Part shown: positions 8,129 to 15,080 of the stretch, one piece after another | How the letters are laid out: each line of letters opens with the position of its first letter | How positions within the stretch are numbered: position 1 is the stretch's first letter | Origin: Dyella sp. S184 | GTDB taxonomy: Bacteria; Pseudomonadota; Gammaproteobacteria; Xanthomonadales; Rhodanobacteraceae | Assembly (NCBI RefSeq): GCF_009766065.1 | Contig: NZ_LMUE01000005.1 | Location: forward strand, 248,001 to 312,000 | Length of the DNA stretch: 64,000 nucleotides | Reading direction: 5' to 3' | The notes under the pieces: model-generated | Told to the model about the DNA's origin: nothing | What the model saw: the letters and a program-made list of their open reading frames with translations, nothing else | Database searches by the model: none | Translations under genes and position numbers: made by a program

Positions 8129-8247
8129 GGAACTACAACGAAGCGCCCGCCGGAAACTTTAAATGTTTCGACCGCTGGTACTGTCGGACAGCATAGAGGG
8201 TCGGAGTTGCCTACCGTCAGGCCGCTGATCTTGATGACCCCATTAGA
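8122..8247 (-). pseudogene. C-terminal stub of a cassette gene cut by the IS1595-family insertion
   Basis: Reading leftwards from the edge of the insertion sequence, one frame stays open for 41 codons to a TAA inside attC site A. It encodes GVIKISGLTVGNSDPLCCPT and ends KVSGGRFVVVPP. The DPxCCPS/T-x-x-x pattern followed by a short basic tail is typical of the last beta-hairpin of small hypothetical proteins often found in integron cassettes. No matching N-terminal part is found on the far side of the insertion (10107 onwards), so the 5' portion seems deleted as well as displaced. It is presumably non-functional. Confidence 0.55.
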
Positions 8248-8274
8248 AAGGGCGATTATCCCCTACTTGACATT
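8248..8274 (+). repeat. Left terminal inverted repeat of the IS1595-family element
   Basis: 27 bp identical to the reverse complement of 10080-10106. Homology stops at the next base on both sides. Confidence 0.92.
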
Positions 8275-8325
8275 TCATCGTGACGCTCCTATGCTGTGTT
8301 CCAAGGCATCAGGGAACACACGGTC

Positions 8326-9249
8326 ATGGCCAAGAACGCACCGATTCACCAGCTCAGCATCCGCCAGTTTGAGGTGATGTTCCCGGACGATGACGCGTGC
8401 AAGGCGTTTCTTGTAACGCAACGCTGGCCGACTGGTGTGTGCTGCCCGCGATGCGGCAGCTTGGCCGTGAAGGAACATGGCACCAAGTCCTTTCATTGGG
8501 TTTGCTACGACTGCGCGACTGATTCCAGCTACCGTTTCTCCGTGACAGTCGGGACGATCTTCGAGAACACCAATATCCCGCTGCGCCAGTGGTTCCAAGT
8601 GATCCACCTGATGCTCACCAGCAAGAAGGGCATGAGCGCCCTGCAAATCTTCCGGCTGCTTGGCTTCGGCTCCTACAAGACCGCATGGAGCATGTGCCAT
8701 CGCATCCGTGCTGGCATGGCTGACGAAGACTTCCAGCAGCTCATGGGTATCGTCGAAGTCGACGAGACCTACGTGGGCGGCAAAGCCAAGAACCGGCACA
8801 AGGACAAGCGCGGCGGTCCCGGTGGTACGGGTTCCGCTGGTGGTACAGGTGGCACAGGCAAAGCCATCGTGATCGGCGCGGTGCGTCGCAAAGGCAGCGT
8901 CGTTGCTCGCGTGATCCAGAAGGCCAGCAGTGAGGCCCTGACACGCTTTGTTCGTGAGGCCGTGTCGCAGAAGGTGAGCCTGCTCTGCACCGATACTCAC
9001 CGGGGCTATGCGCCGCTGGGCTTGGATTACCCGCACGGTGTCGTGAATCACACCGCAGGACAGTACGTGGTCGGCGCGATTCATACCAACACCATCGAAG
9101 GTTTCTGGTCGTTATTCAAGCGCGGCATCATGGGTTCCTATCACAAGGTCAGTGCCAAATATCTGCCGCTGTACGTTGCCGAGTTCCAGTTCCGTTACAA
9201 CAACCGCAAGAATCCTGAAATCTTCCAAGCGGCCATTCAGGGGTGCTGA
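8326..9249 (+). CDS. IS1595 family (ISXO2-like) transposase
   Basis: 307 residues from ATG 8326, which has an AGGGA ribosome-binding site 10 nt upstream; a GTG at 8296 is an alternative. An N-terminal zinc ribbon is visible (CCPRCG ... WVCYDCAT), followed by the DDE catalytic domain: first Asp in GIVEVDETYVGGK, second Asp in LLCTDTHRGY, and the Asn/Glu region HTNTIEGFWSLFKRGIMGSYH with the final Glu. This is the ISXO2 arrangement of the IS1595 family. A Gly/Thr-rich linker follows the first Asp. The frame is intact and all catalytic residues are present, so it should be active. Confidence 0.93.
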   Translation: MAKNAPIHQLSIRQFEVMFPDDDACKAFLVTQRWPTGVCCPRCGSLAVKEHGTKSFHWVCYDCATDSSYRFSVTVGTIFENTNIPLRQWFQVIHLMLTSKKGMSALQIFRLLGFGSYKTAWSMCHRIRAGMADEDFQQLMGIVEVDETYVGGKAKNRHKDKRGGPGGTGSAGGTGGTGKAIVIGAVRRKGSVVARVIQKASSEALTRFVREAVSQKVSLLCTDTHRGYAPLGLDYPHGVVNHTAGQYVVGAIHTNTIEGFWSLFKRGIMGSYHKVSAKYLPLYVAEFQFRYNNRKNPEIFQAAIQGC

Positions 9250-9251
9250 AC

Positions 9252-10037
9252 ATGCGCAAGCTGGTCGCGGTCTCATTGGCTATGATGTTGGCTGTAGGCG
9301 CTGCATCAGCCGAAAACCAGCCAAACGGAAACAGCAAAAAAGATAGCGGCCAAGACCGACAGCAAGCTTCCCAGAGTGCGGTGCTTGCCATAAAGGAACA
9401 TACCGCCCCAACCCAAAGCAGCAGTGATAGCGCCGAGGCACAATCCGAAACCGATAAAAAAATTACCAAGTACACGGGAAAGCTTGCTAGCTATACGCTC
9501 GCCCTCGATATCCTCACGGGCTTCTTGGTTCTCGGCGGAATAGCGCAAGGCGTTCTTATTGGTCGACAAATTAAACTTTCGCGCGAAGAATTTGCCGCCT
9601 CCCATCGACCCAAAATCCGTATTCGTAGAATCGACAATATGGTTTTTGCGATCGATCAACCAATAACGGCAACGATTCAAGTCTCCAACGTAGGAGAAAC
9701 CAATGCAAAAATTTTCAGCGTTGGGATAGACATATTTTTTAGATATCCACCCGGCGGAGCAGAAGAATTTGACGCCACTCCAAATACTCTTATTCAAGTA
9801 GTCCCGCCGGGTATGGGTGCATCCATAGACGTTAAATGTCGTAACCTCAAAAACATTGAGGTTGAGCAATTCAAAGCTGGTATTTATGAATTGTGTGCCC
9901 TCGGACATATCGCCTATGAAGATGGGGCAGGCATCAAACGAAACACAAGTTTTTTCCGAATTTATGATCGGACTAGCAGTCGCTTTGTTGCAGCACCCAA
10001 TGATCCCCGCCAAGGCGATAGAGAATACGAAGATTAA
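9252..10037 (+). CDS. IS-borne passenger gene: signal-peptide, single-TM protein of unknown function
   Basis: 261 residues. It starts two bases after the transposase stop (ATG 9252; GTG 9243 overlaps it), so it is probably cotranscribed. A signal peptide (MRKLVAVSLAMMLAVGAASA), a charged Gln/Ser-rich stretch and one membrane segment around residues 75-100 (YTLALDILTGFLVLGGIAQG) precede a C-terminal beta-rich domain of about 150 residues. The DNA is clearly richer in A/T than the host genes, pointing to foreign origin. No family is recognised. The layout resembles small membrane proteins with a short periplasmic N-terminus and a soluble domain. It lies wholly within the inverted repeats. Confidence 0.75.
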   Translation: MRKLVAVSLAMMLAVGAASAENQPNGNSKKDSGQDRQQASQSAVLAIKEHTAPTQSSSDSAEAQSETDKKITKYTGKLASYTLALDILTGFLVLGGIAQGVLIGRQIKLSREEFAASHRPKIRIRRIDNMVFAIDQPITATIQVSNVGETNAKIFSVGIDIFFRYPPGGAEEFDATPNTLIQVVPPGMGASIDVKCRNLKNIEVEQFKAGIYELCALGHIAYEDGAGIKRNTSFFRIYDRTSSRFVAAPNDPRQGDREYED

Positions 10038-10079
10038 AACGCTGGCCTGTCGCTTTGAGCCTAATAGGCGTCGGGCCGT

Positions 10080-10106
10080 AATGTCAAGTAGGGGATAATC
10101 GCCCTT
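10080..10106 (-). repeat. Right terminal inverted repeat of the IS1595-family element
   Basis: 27 bp, the perfect inverted copy of 8248-8274. It begins 43 bp after the passenger gene stop codon. Confidence 0.92.
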
Positions 10107-10338
10107 ATTAGACCCCCGATCGGGGCATATGCAACGGATGTTCAGGACTTGAAGGCACGGCGTCAAACGATTGAAACCTTGTCTAGTCAATGCTTTGGCT
10201 GATGGCGGAGCGCATCTGTAGCGACGTGTTGCACCGTTGCATATTGCACGAATTGGCGTGCTATCTCTTATCACCCACAATCCGGAGTAATAAACACCGC
10301 CGTTTTGGGCTGTTTGCTGGTGTGGCGCTTGCGCGCGT
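10107..10338. other. Non-coding remnant between the IS and the LytTR regulator gene
   Basis: 232 bp of lower GC than the flanking genes. No integrase, no attI-like site and no convincing attC could be seen, and no open frame continues the truncated cassette protein. It may be leftover sequence from the lost 5' end of the cassette array. Confidence 0.4.
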
Positions 10339-11043
10339 TCAGCCAAGCCGCAGCAGCTTGCGCACGGCGGGTAGATTGCGTCGGCTGATTTCTGGACTGA
10401 GTTCGGTGCCATCGAGTCGTGCCAGGACGCGGCCGTCAGCGAGGGTTTTCACGCCGAGCAGGCGCGATGGGGGAACCAGGCAGTTGCGGTGCAGGCGGAT
10501 CAGCTGATCGGGGTAGGTTTCTTCCAGCTGGCGCAGGGATTCCTCGATCAGCAGTTCGCCGCGGAGGTGTTGCACCACGACGTATTTTTCTTCGGCGAGT
10601 AGGCTGATCACTTCGTTCAGTGCGATGCGGATCTGTTCACCACGCATCCGGCCATGCAGATAGGCGACCGGTTCGCGCGGCGCATCGGCAAGCCGTCGCT
10701 GTGCACGTTGCAGCGCATCGCGCAGTCGCTCCAGCCGCACAGGTTTGAGCAGGTAATCGACCGCACCCAGTTCGAACGCCTGTATCGCGTGTGTTTCGTA
10801 AGCGGTGCAGAAAATCACCTGGGCGCGTGTGCGCCCGGACAAGCGCTGTGCCAGCGCGGTGCCGCTGAGGCCGGGCATGTTGATGTCCAGCAGCAGGACA
10901 TCCGGGCGCAGTTCACCAAGTGAAGCAAGTGCAGTTTCACCGTCGCCGACGCTGCCGACGATTTCCACGTCGTCGCATTCGCCGAGCAGTGCGGCCAGGC
11001 GTGCGCGAGCCAGTGGCTCGTCGTCGACGATCAGCACGCGCAT
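10339..11043 (-). CDS. algR: LytTR-family response regulator, AlgR-like
   Basis: 234 residues from ATG 11043. The receiver domain has the acidic pair at DDEP (Asp7, Asp8), the phospho-acceptor Asp53 in LLLDINMPG, the conserved Thr in FCTAYE and the Lys in LLKPVR. A C-terminal LytTR DNA-binding domain runs from about residue 135 to the end, with the typical EEKYVVVQ and LIRLHRNCLV blocks. It overlaps the stop of the histidine kinase gene upstream (TGATG), so the two are cotranscribed and coupled. In related bacteria this pair regulates type IV pili and exopolysaccharide. The AlgR name rests on family resemblance and on the kinase partner. Confidence 0.85.
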   Translation of the reverse strand: MRVLIVDDEPLARARLAALLGECDDVEIVGSVGDGETALASLGELRPDVLLLDINMPGLSGTALAQRLSGRTRAQVIFCTAYETHAIQAFELGAVDYLLKPVRLERLRDALQRAQRRLADAPREPVAYLHGRMRGEQIRIALNEVISLLAEEKYVVVQHLRGELLIEESLRQLEETYPDQLIRLHRNCLVPPSRLLGVKTLADGRVLARLDGTELSPEISRRNLPAVRKLLRLG

Positions 11044-12095
11044 CACGCCGACGGTCCCGGCAATTGCAGCAGGACCACGAAGCTATCGCCCTGGACTCCC
11101 GCCTGTACCTTGGCATTTGGTCCATAGCGATAGGCGATGCGCTGGCGCACGCTGTCCAGACCGTGACCGTTGCCGGGCGAAGCGGGGCTGGTGGGCAGCG
11201 GATTGATGATCTCGATGCGGATGCCGTTGCCGTCGCGGCGCCCGCGCAGGATCACCTCGCCACCTTCGAGCAGCGGCTGGATGCCGTGGCGTATCGCGTT
11301 CTCCACCAGTGTCTGTAGCAGCAGTCGTGGCAGCGGGAATTCGGTGGGCAGATCCTCCAGTTCGCGGCGCACATGCAGGCGCGCGCCAAGGCGCAGCTGC
11401 TCGATCGCCAGGTAACGCTCGATCAGTGCCAGCTCATCACCCAGCGTGTCGTCGCCATTGTCGTGCTGACCCAGCGCGGCGCGGAACAGTTCGGACAGAT
11501 CCTCCACCGTGCGTTCGGCCGCCGCCGGATCAACGCGGATCAGCGCGGCCACGGTGTTCATGCTGTTGAACAGGAAGTGCGGGCGGATGCGTGCCTGCAA
11601 GGCCTCGACCTGGGCCCGCGTGACCGCCGCGAGCCGCGCCTGCCACTGTGCCAGCACATAGAAGTAACGCAGCATCGCCGCACCAAGCAATGCCGCGATA
11701 AATGCGTTGTCGCGCACGAAGGCTGGCGTGCTGCTGCCGATCAGATGCATCTGCAGCGAGCTGTCGAGCCAGCGCGCCACGATGCTGGCGACGGTGACGA
11801 TCAGCACGATCAGCAGCCACACACCGAGATAAGGCGTAAGGCCGGGCAGCCGTTGCAGCAGTGGCCGCAATTTGCACAGCACCACTGTAAACACCAGCAC
11901 CAGCCAGGTCACGAACAGCATGCTGACGCTGTAGGCCGACCAGTCGCGCTGGTTGTCGCGGGCCAGCCAGATCACCGTTACCGTCAGTGCACCCACCACG
12001 AATAATGCGAACAAGGCCGGTAGTCCGCAGAAATCCGGCAACGGGCTGTGCTCGGCGCGGCCGCGGTGGCCGCTGGTGGACGTGGGTACGCGCAT
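11043..12095 (-). CDS. algZ: LytS/AlgZ-type membrane sensor histidine kinase
   Basis: 350 residues. Four to five hydrophobic segments fill the first 150 residues, followed by a His_kinase domain with the phospho-accepting His in ARIRPHFLFNSMNTVAALIR. A GHKL-type ATPase follows, with the N-box VENAIRHGIQPLLEGG and a glycine box GNGHGLDSVRQR. It lacks a PAS or HAMP domain, as is usual for AlgZ/FimS/LytS proteins. It is coupled to the LytTR regulator downstream by a one-base overlap. The esterase gene ends 31 bp upstream on the same strand and might be in the same transcript. Confidence 0.85.
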   Translation of the reverse strand: MRVPTSTSGHRGRAEHSPLPDFCGLPALFALFVVGALTVTVIWLARDNQRDWSAYSVSMLFVTWLVLVFTVVLCKLRPLLQRLPGLTPYLGVWLLIVLIVTVASIVARWLDSSLQMHLIGSSTPAFVRDNAFIAALLGAAMLRYFYVLAQWQARLAAVTRAQVEALQARIRPHFLFNSMNTVAALIRVDPAAAERTVEDLSELFRAALGQHDNGDDTLGDELALIERYLAIEQLRLGARLHVRRELEDLPTEFPLPRLLLQTLVENAIRHGIQPLLEGGEVILRGRRDGNGIRIEIINPLPTSPASPGNGHGLDSVRQRIAYRYGPNAKVQAGVQGDSFVVLLQLPGPSA

Positions 12096-12126
12096 GCGGG
12101 CAAGTATGCCGCATGCGCGGGCGTGG

Positions 12127-12789
12127 TTATGCCAGGTGCTGACCGAGCCAGTAGCGCAGGTCGCTGATTTCTTCGGGGCAGACCGCGTGCGCCATCAGGT
12201 AGGTATGCCATTCCACGGCATAGCCGAGCGACTTCAGCAGGTCGCGCGAATCGATGCCGCGCTGCAGGATGACCACAGGATCGACGCTGCCGTGGCCCCA
12301 GAAAATCGGAATCGCCGCATTCGCCGCGCTGCGTTCGCCGGGCTGTGCGACATAAGCGGGCAGATAGGTCGACAGCGCGATGATGCCGGCCAGCTTTTCC
12401 GCATGCTTCAGGCCGGCCGCCAGGGCGATCGCGCCACCCTGCGAGAAGCCCGCGAGCAGGATCCGCTCACTCGGTACGCCGCGCTGATGCTCGCGTGCAA
12501 TAAGGGTCTCCACCTCGCTGACCGAGGCGCGCATGCCCGCCTCGTCCTGCCGTGCATTGAGATCGAACGCGGCGATGTCGTACCAGGCGCGCATCGACAT
12601 GCCGTTGTTGATCGTCACCGGCCGTACCGGCGCATGCGGAAACACGAAGCGCAGCGCCGGCCACGCGCGATCCACCAGTTGCGGCACGATCGGCGCAAAG
12701 TCATTGCCGTCGGCGCCCAGCCCATGCAGCCAGATCACGCTGTGGCTGGGGTTGGCGGCGGTTTCGATCTCGAAGGCGGGCAGGGTCAT
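12127..12789 (-). CDS. Carboxylesterase / phospholipase family alpha/beta hydrolase
   Basis: 220 residues of the EstB/YpfH carboxylesterase group (Abhydrolase_2). The oxyanion region HGLGADGNDF, nucleophile motif GFSQGG (catalytic Ser), the acid in HGSVDPVV and the His in MAHAVCPEE are all present and in the expected order. It is cytosolic, with no signal peptide. Family members hydrolyse short-chain esters and sometimes lysophospholipids. It lies upstream of the algZ-like gene with a 31-bp gap. Confidence 0.87.
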   Translation of the reverse strand: MTLPAFEIETAANPSHSVIWLHGLGADGNDFAPIVPQLVDRAWPALRFVFPHAPVRPVTINNGMSMRAWYDIAAFDLNARQDEAGMRASVSEVETLIAREHQRGVPSERILLAGFSQGGAIALAAGLKHAEKLAGIIALSTYLPAYVAQPGERSAANAAIPIFWGHGSVDPVVILQRGIDSRDLLKSLGYAVEWHTYLMAHAVCPEEISDLRYWLGQHLA

Positions 12790-12960
12790 GGCGTGATCGT
12801 GATTGATTAAGTAAGGGTGAAGGCTGCATCGTAACAGTCACCTCCACCCGCGTGACTCAGGTCGCCAGCTTCCCGCGCAACTGCGCCAATCCACTGTAAG
12901 CATGCCGACTTGCCAACTTCCGTATCGCGCCCGCGGCCCATCCGAAGGCACGAGTAGCCA

Positions 12961-14067
12961 TCAACGGAAATAGTGCGGCACGAACTGGCTGGTATTGCGG
13001 GTGACCGCATCAACATCCTCGCGCATGCCGATGCCGGCGGCGATGCCACCGATCACCCAGGCGCCGACCAGCGCATGGCGGCCATCAAAGCGTGGCAGCG
13101 GGGCAAATGCCTGGAAGACGCACGGCTCTGCCGTGGCGATGGGGTTCTCGTGCGCGGCCAACACATGCACGCCCTGTCCTTCGCGGCCCCAATACGGTTT
13201 CTGTACCACCGCTCCGGCGAGGTCCGCGCGACGGCGGCTGGCCGGCAGCAGATTGGGGTGGCCGGGGAAGAACTCCCATAGCAGCGGCAGGATCGCCTTG
13301 TTCGAGAGCAGCATCTTCCACGGCGGCTCGATCCATTGCAGCCGCGTCTGCGGCAGATGCTGCGCGAATGGTTCGGCCAGCATCCACTCCCAGGGATAAA
13401 GCTTGAAAAGGCGCCCGATCGGGAGGTTCTCGAGGTCGATGAAGTCGCGCCCGCTCCAGCCGATCTGCTCGATATCCAGCGCCTGCACGGCATGGCCGGC
13501 TTGCAGGCAGGTATCGAGCAGGTAGTCGCAGGCGGCGGCGTCCTCGGGGTTTTCGTAGCTGGCGGCGAAGTGCATGGTCGAGCGCGGCGGCAGAACTTGC
13601 CGCCAGCATTCCACCAGGCGTTCGTGGATCGAGTTGAACTGGTCGGCGCCCGGCTGCGTCTCCGTGAGCCAGTACCACTGCACCACGCTGGCTTCGAGCA
13701 GGGCGGTAGGCGTGTCGGCGTTGTATTCGAGCAGCTTGGGCGCGCCGTGGCCGGTATAGCTCAAGTCCATGCGTCCATACATAGCAGGATCGCGGTTGCG
13801 CCAACTGTGTTCGATCAGGGCTGCGGCACGCTCGTCCAGCCCCAGCTCGGCGTAACGGCCGGTGCGCACGATGCGATCCACGGCCTCAAGGCACAACCCA
13901 TGCAGCTCGGTGATGGCTGCTTCCAGCATATCGATCTGCTCGCTGTCGAAGACGTAACAGACATCCTCGCGCCAGTACGGTGCGCCGTCGAGCGTGTGGA
14001 AATGGAAGCCCAGCGACTCGACGCGGGCCGGCCAGTCCGGTCGTGCGACGATCCGCTCGCGACGCAT
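12961..14067 (-). CDS. Glutathionylspermidine synthase-like ATP-grasp protein (YjfC/YgiC type)
   Basis: 368 residues from ATG 14067. The GspS preATP-grasp/ATP-grasp fold is indicated by SYTGHGAPKLLEYNADTPTALLEA, the PYEWMLAEPF-like block (LYPWEWMLAEPFA), NKAILPLLWEFFPGHPNLLPA and KPYWGREGQGV with its ATP-binding Lys. It resembles E. coli YjfC/YgiC, which have the synthetase half of GspS but lack the amidase domain; their substrate is not established. The start codon overlaps the stop of the preceding gene (TGATG). It is the third gene of a yjfL-yjfM-yjfC-like operon. Confidence 0.85.
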   Translation of the reverse strand: MRRERIVARPDWPARVESLGFHFHTLDGAPYWREDVCYVFDSEQIDMLEAAITELHGLCLEAVDRIVRTGRYAELGLDERAAALIEHSWRNRDPAMYGRMDLSYTGHGAPKLLEYNADTPTALLEASVVQWYWLTETQPGADQFNSIHERLVECWRQVLPPRSTMHFAASYENPEDAAACDYLLDTCLQAGHAVQALDIEQIGWSGRDFIDLENLPIGRLFKLYPWEWMLAEPFAQHLPQTRLQWIEPPWKMLLSNKAILPLLWEFFPGHPNLLPASRRRADLAGAVVQKPYWGREGQGVHVLAAHENPIATAEPCVFQAFAPLPRFDGRHALVGAWVIGGIAAGIGMREDVDAVTRNTSQFVPHYFR

Positions 14068-14516
14068 CAACCGCCTCGCGCGGAAATGCGGCCGCTGCGG
14101 CCGAAACCACCACGACTGCCGAGTTCGACCCCACTGGGACCGGCTTCGCCGAGAGTATGCGCCGCGCCGAAACCGCCGCTGCGGCCTGGGCCAGGATCGC
14201 TGGCATCCTGGGTAGTGCTGCTGCCCCGGCTGCGGTACCAGGGACCGTAATAGGAGGTGCCGCCGCTACCGCTGAGCGGAGTGTCGGAATTGCACTGCTC
14301 TAGCGAGTAGTCGCTCGTGCAATCCTGCAGGTTGCGGTAGCGGTTGCGCTGCACGTCGGTACCGCTGTGCTGCAACAGCGCAAAGCCGAGTGTGCCGGCC
14401 AATACCAGCGGTACGGCCAGCGAACGGCGTTGCGCGGAGCTGTCGGTGGCCGTCCCCGGATGAGTTCCATGAGGTGGCGGCGGCCGTGGGTAGCGGCGTT
14501 GTGTATCCATCGACAC
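14067..14516 (-). CDS. Small Gly/Ser-rich membrane-anchored protein, YjfM/YgiB (DUF1190)-like
   Basis: 149 residues from a GTG at 14516 (ATG 14510 gives 147). After a basic, Pro-rich N-terminus there is one hydrophobic segment (SLAVPLVLAGTLGFALL), a Cys-containing stretch (DCTSDYSLEQCNSD) and a long Gly/Ser-rich tail ending in SRGGFGRSGRISARGG. Similarity to YgiB/YjfM is weak and rests on the paired-Cys segment, the RGGFG tail and the operon position between a DUF350 gene and a GspS-like gene. It overlaps both neighbours by a base or two, so the three genes are translated together. Confidence 0.65.
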   Translation of the reverse strand: MSMDTQRRYPRPPPPHGTHPGTATDSSAQRRSLAVPLVLAGTLGFALLQHSGTDVQRNRYRNLQDCTSDYSLEQCNSDTPLSGSGGTSYYGPWYRSRGSSTTQDASDPGPGRSGGFGAAHTLGEAGPSGVELGSRGGFGRSGRISARGG

Positions 14517-14914
14517 TAACTCATCGCTGCCGCGGCAATCAGGCCGACCACCACGCTGGCCAGCGCCACCATCAGCGCCATCGCCAGATGGTCCTGCTCG
14601 ATCTGTGCCGGCAAGTCACGCAACAGCAGGTGCAGCAGGGCGAATGCGGACAGCTGTATCAACAGCGCAATGCCGCCCCACACCGCAAGATCGAGCAGGC
14701 TCACGCTGTGCGCGATCGCGCTGGCCAGCGGCAGCACGAAACCGAGCACGGCGCCGCACAGGCTTACCGCGGCACTGACGTTGCCGGCGCGGATAAGGCG
14801 GATTTCGCGTACCGGGGTAAGCCAGACGTAGCAGATAACGAACAGCGCGAGCAGCAGCAAACTGGTCGCGAAATAGGCCAGGAAGGCCGGCAACGTACTC
14901 AGACTGGACAGCAT
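14516..14914 (-). CDS. DUF350 family inner-membrane protein (YjfL-like)
   Basis: 132 residues with four predicted transmembrane helices: LPAFLAYFATSLLLLALFVI, SLCGAVLGFVLPLASAI, LAVWGGIALLIQLSAFALL and MALMVALASVVVGLIAAAA. Between them lies the conserved REIRLIRAGNVSAAVSLCGA segment of DUF350. It is the first gene of an operon with the DUF1190-like and GspS-like genes, the same order as yjfL-yjfM-yjfC in E. coli. Biochemical role unknown. It is divergent from the S9 peptidase gene at 15081. Confidence 0.82.
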   Translation of the reverse strand: MLSSLSTLPAFLAYFATSLLLLALFVICYVWLTPVREIRLIRAGNVSAAVSLCGAVLGFVLPLASAIAHSVSLLDLAVWGGIALLIQLSAFALLHLLLRDLPAQIEQDHLAMALMVALASVVVGLIAAAAMS

Positions 14915-15080
14915 GGATTCCCTTCCCCCCAGAAGGTTGAGTGTCCATTATGCCGAAGCTTGCGCGGTGCGCCAGAGTCCGGCGGTTTTGGCCGGCGCCG
15001 ACCCCTGACTTATGGCATGGGCTGCCACGCGCTGCCGCCATGCTCGGCTATGCTGGTTTTTTGCCTGTGGGGATACATCC

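Larger units (their letters stand above)
8248..10106 (+). mobile_element. IS1595-family insertion sequence with passenger gene (1,859 bp)
   Basis: Perfect 27-bp inverted repeats, starting AAGGGCGATTATCCCC, lie at 8248-8274 and 10080-10106. Inside are an ISXO2-type transposase and a second gene, both rightward. The hexamer ATTAGA directly abuts both ends (8242-8247 and 10107-10112). It could be part of the target duplication, although this family usually makes 8 bp. The element interrupts the left-oriented gene-cassette cluster. Intact ends and an intact transposase suggest recent arrival. Confidence 0.9.

Noticed and set aside
6706..8247. Ordinary chromosomal operon of DinB, DUF2164 and VOC genes
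   Set aside because: The spacers are long palindromes of attC type and three genes end within them, which is not explained by a normal operon. I keep the cassette interpretation, with sites C and D marked uncertain.
10107..10338. Possible integron integrase or attI site
   Set aside because: Only 232 bp, no tyrosine-recombinase motifs in any frame and no simple attI signature.
9306..10412. A 368-codon minus-strand frame spanning the IS right end, its passenger gene and the start of the LytTR gene region
   Set aside because: It crosses the inverted repeat and is antisense to the passenger gene. Only its frame at 10107-10340 matches the frame of the cassette stub, with no homology to the expected N-terminus.
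12807..13049. Small minus-strand frame between the esterase and GspS-like genes
   Set aside because: Overlaps the GspS-like coding end, has no ribosome-binding site and no similarity to known families.
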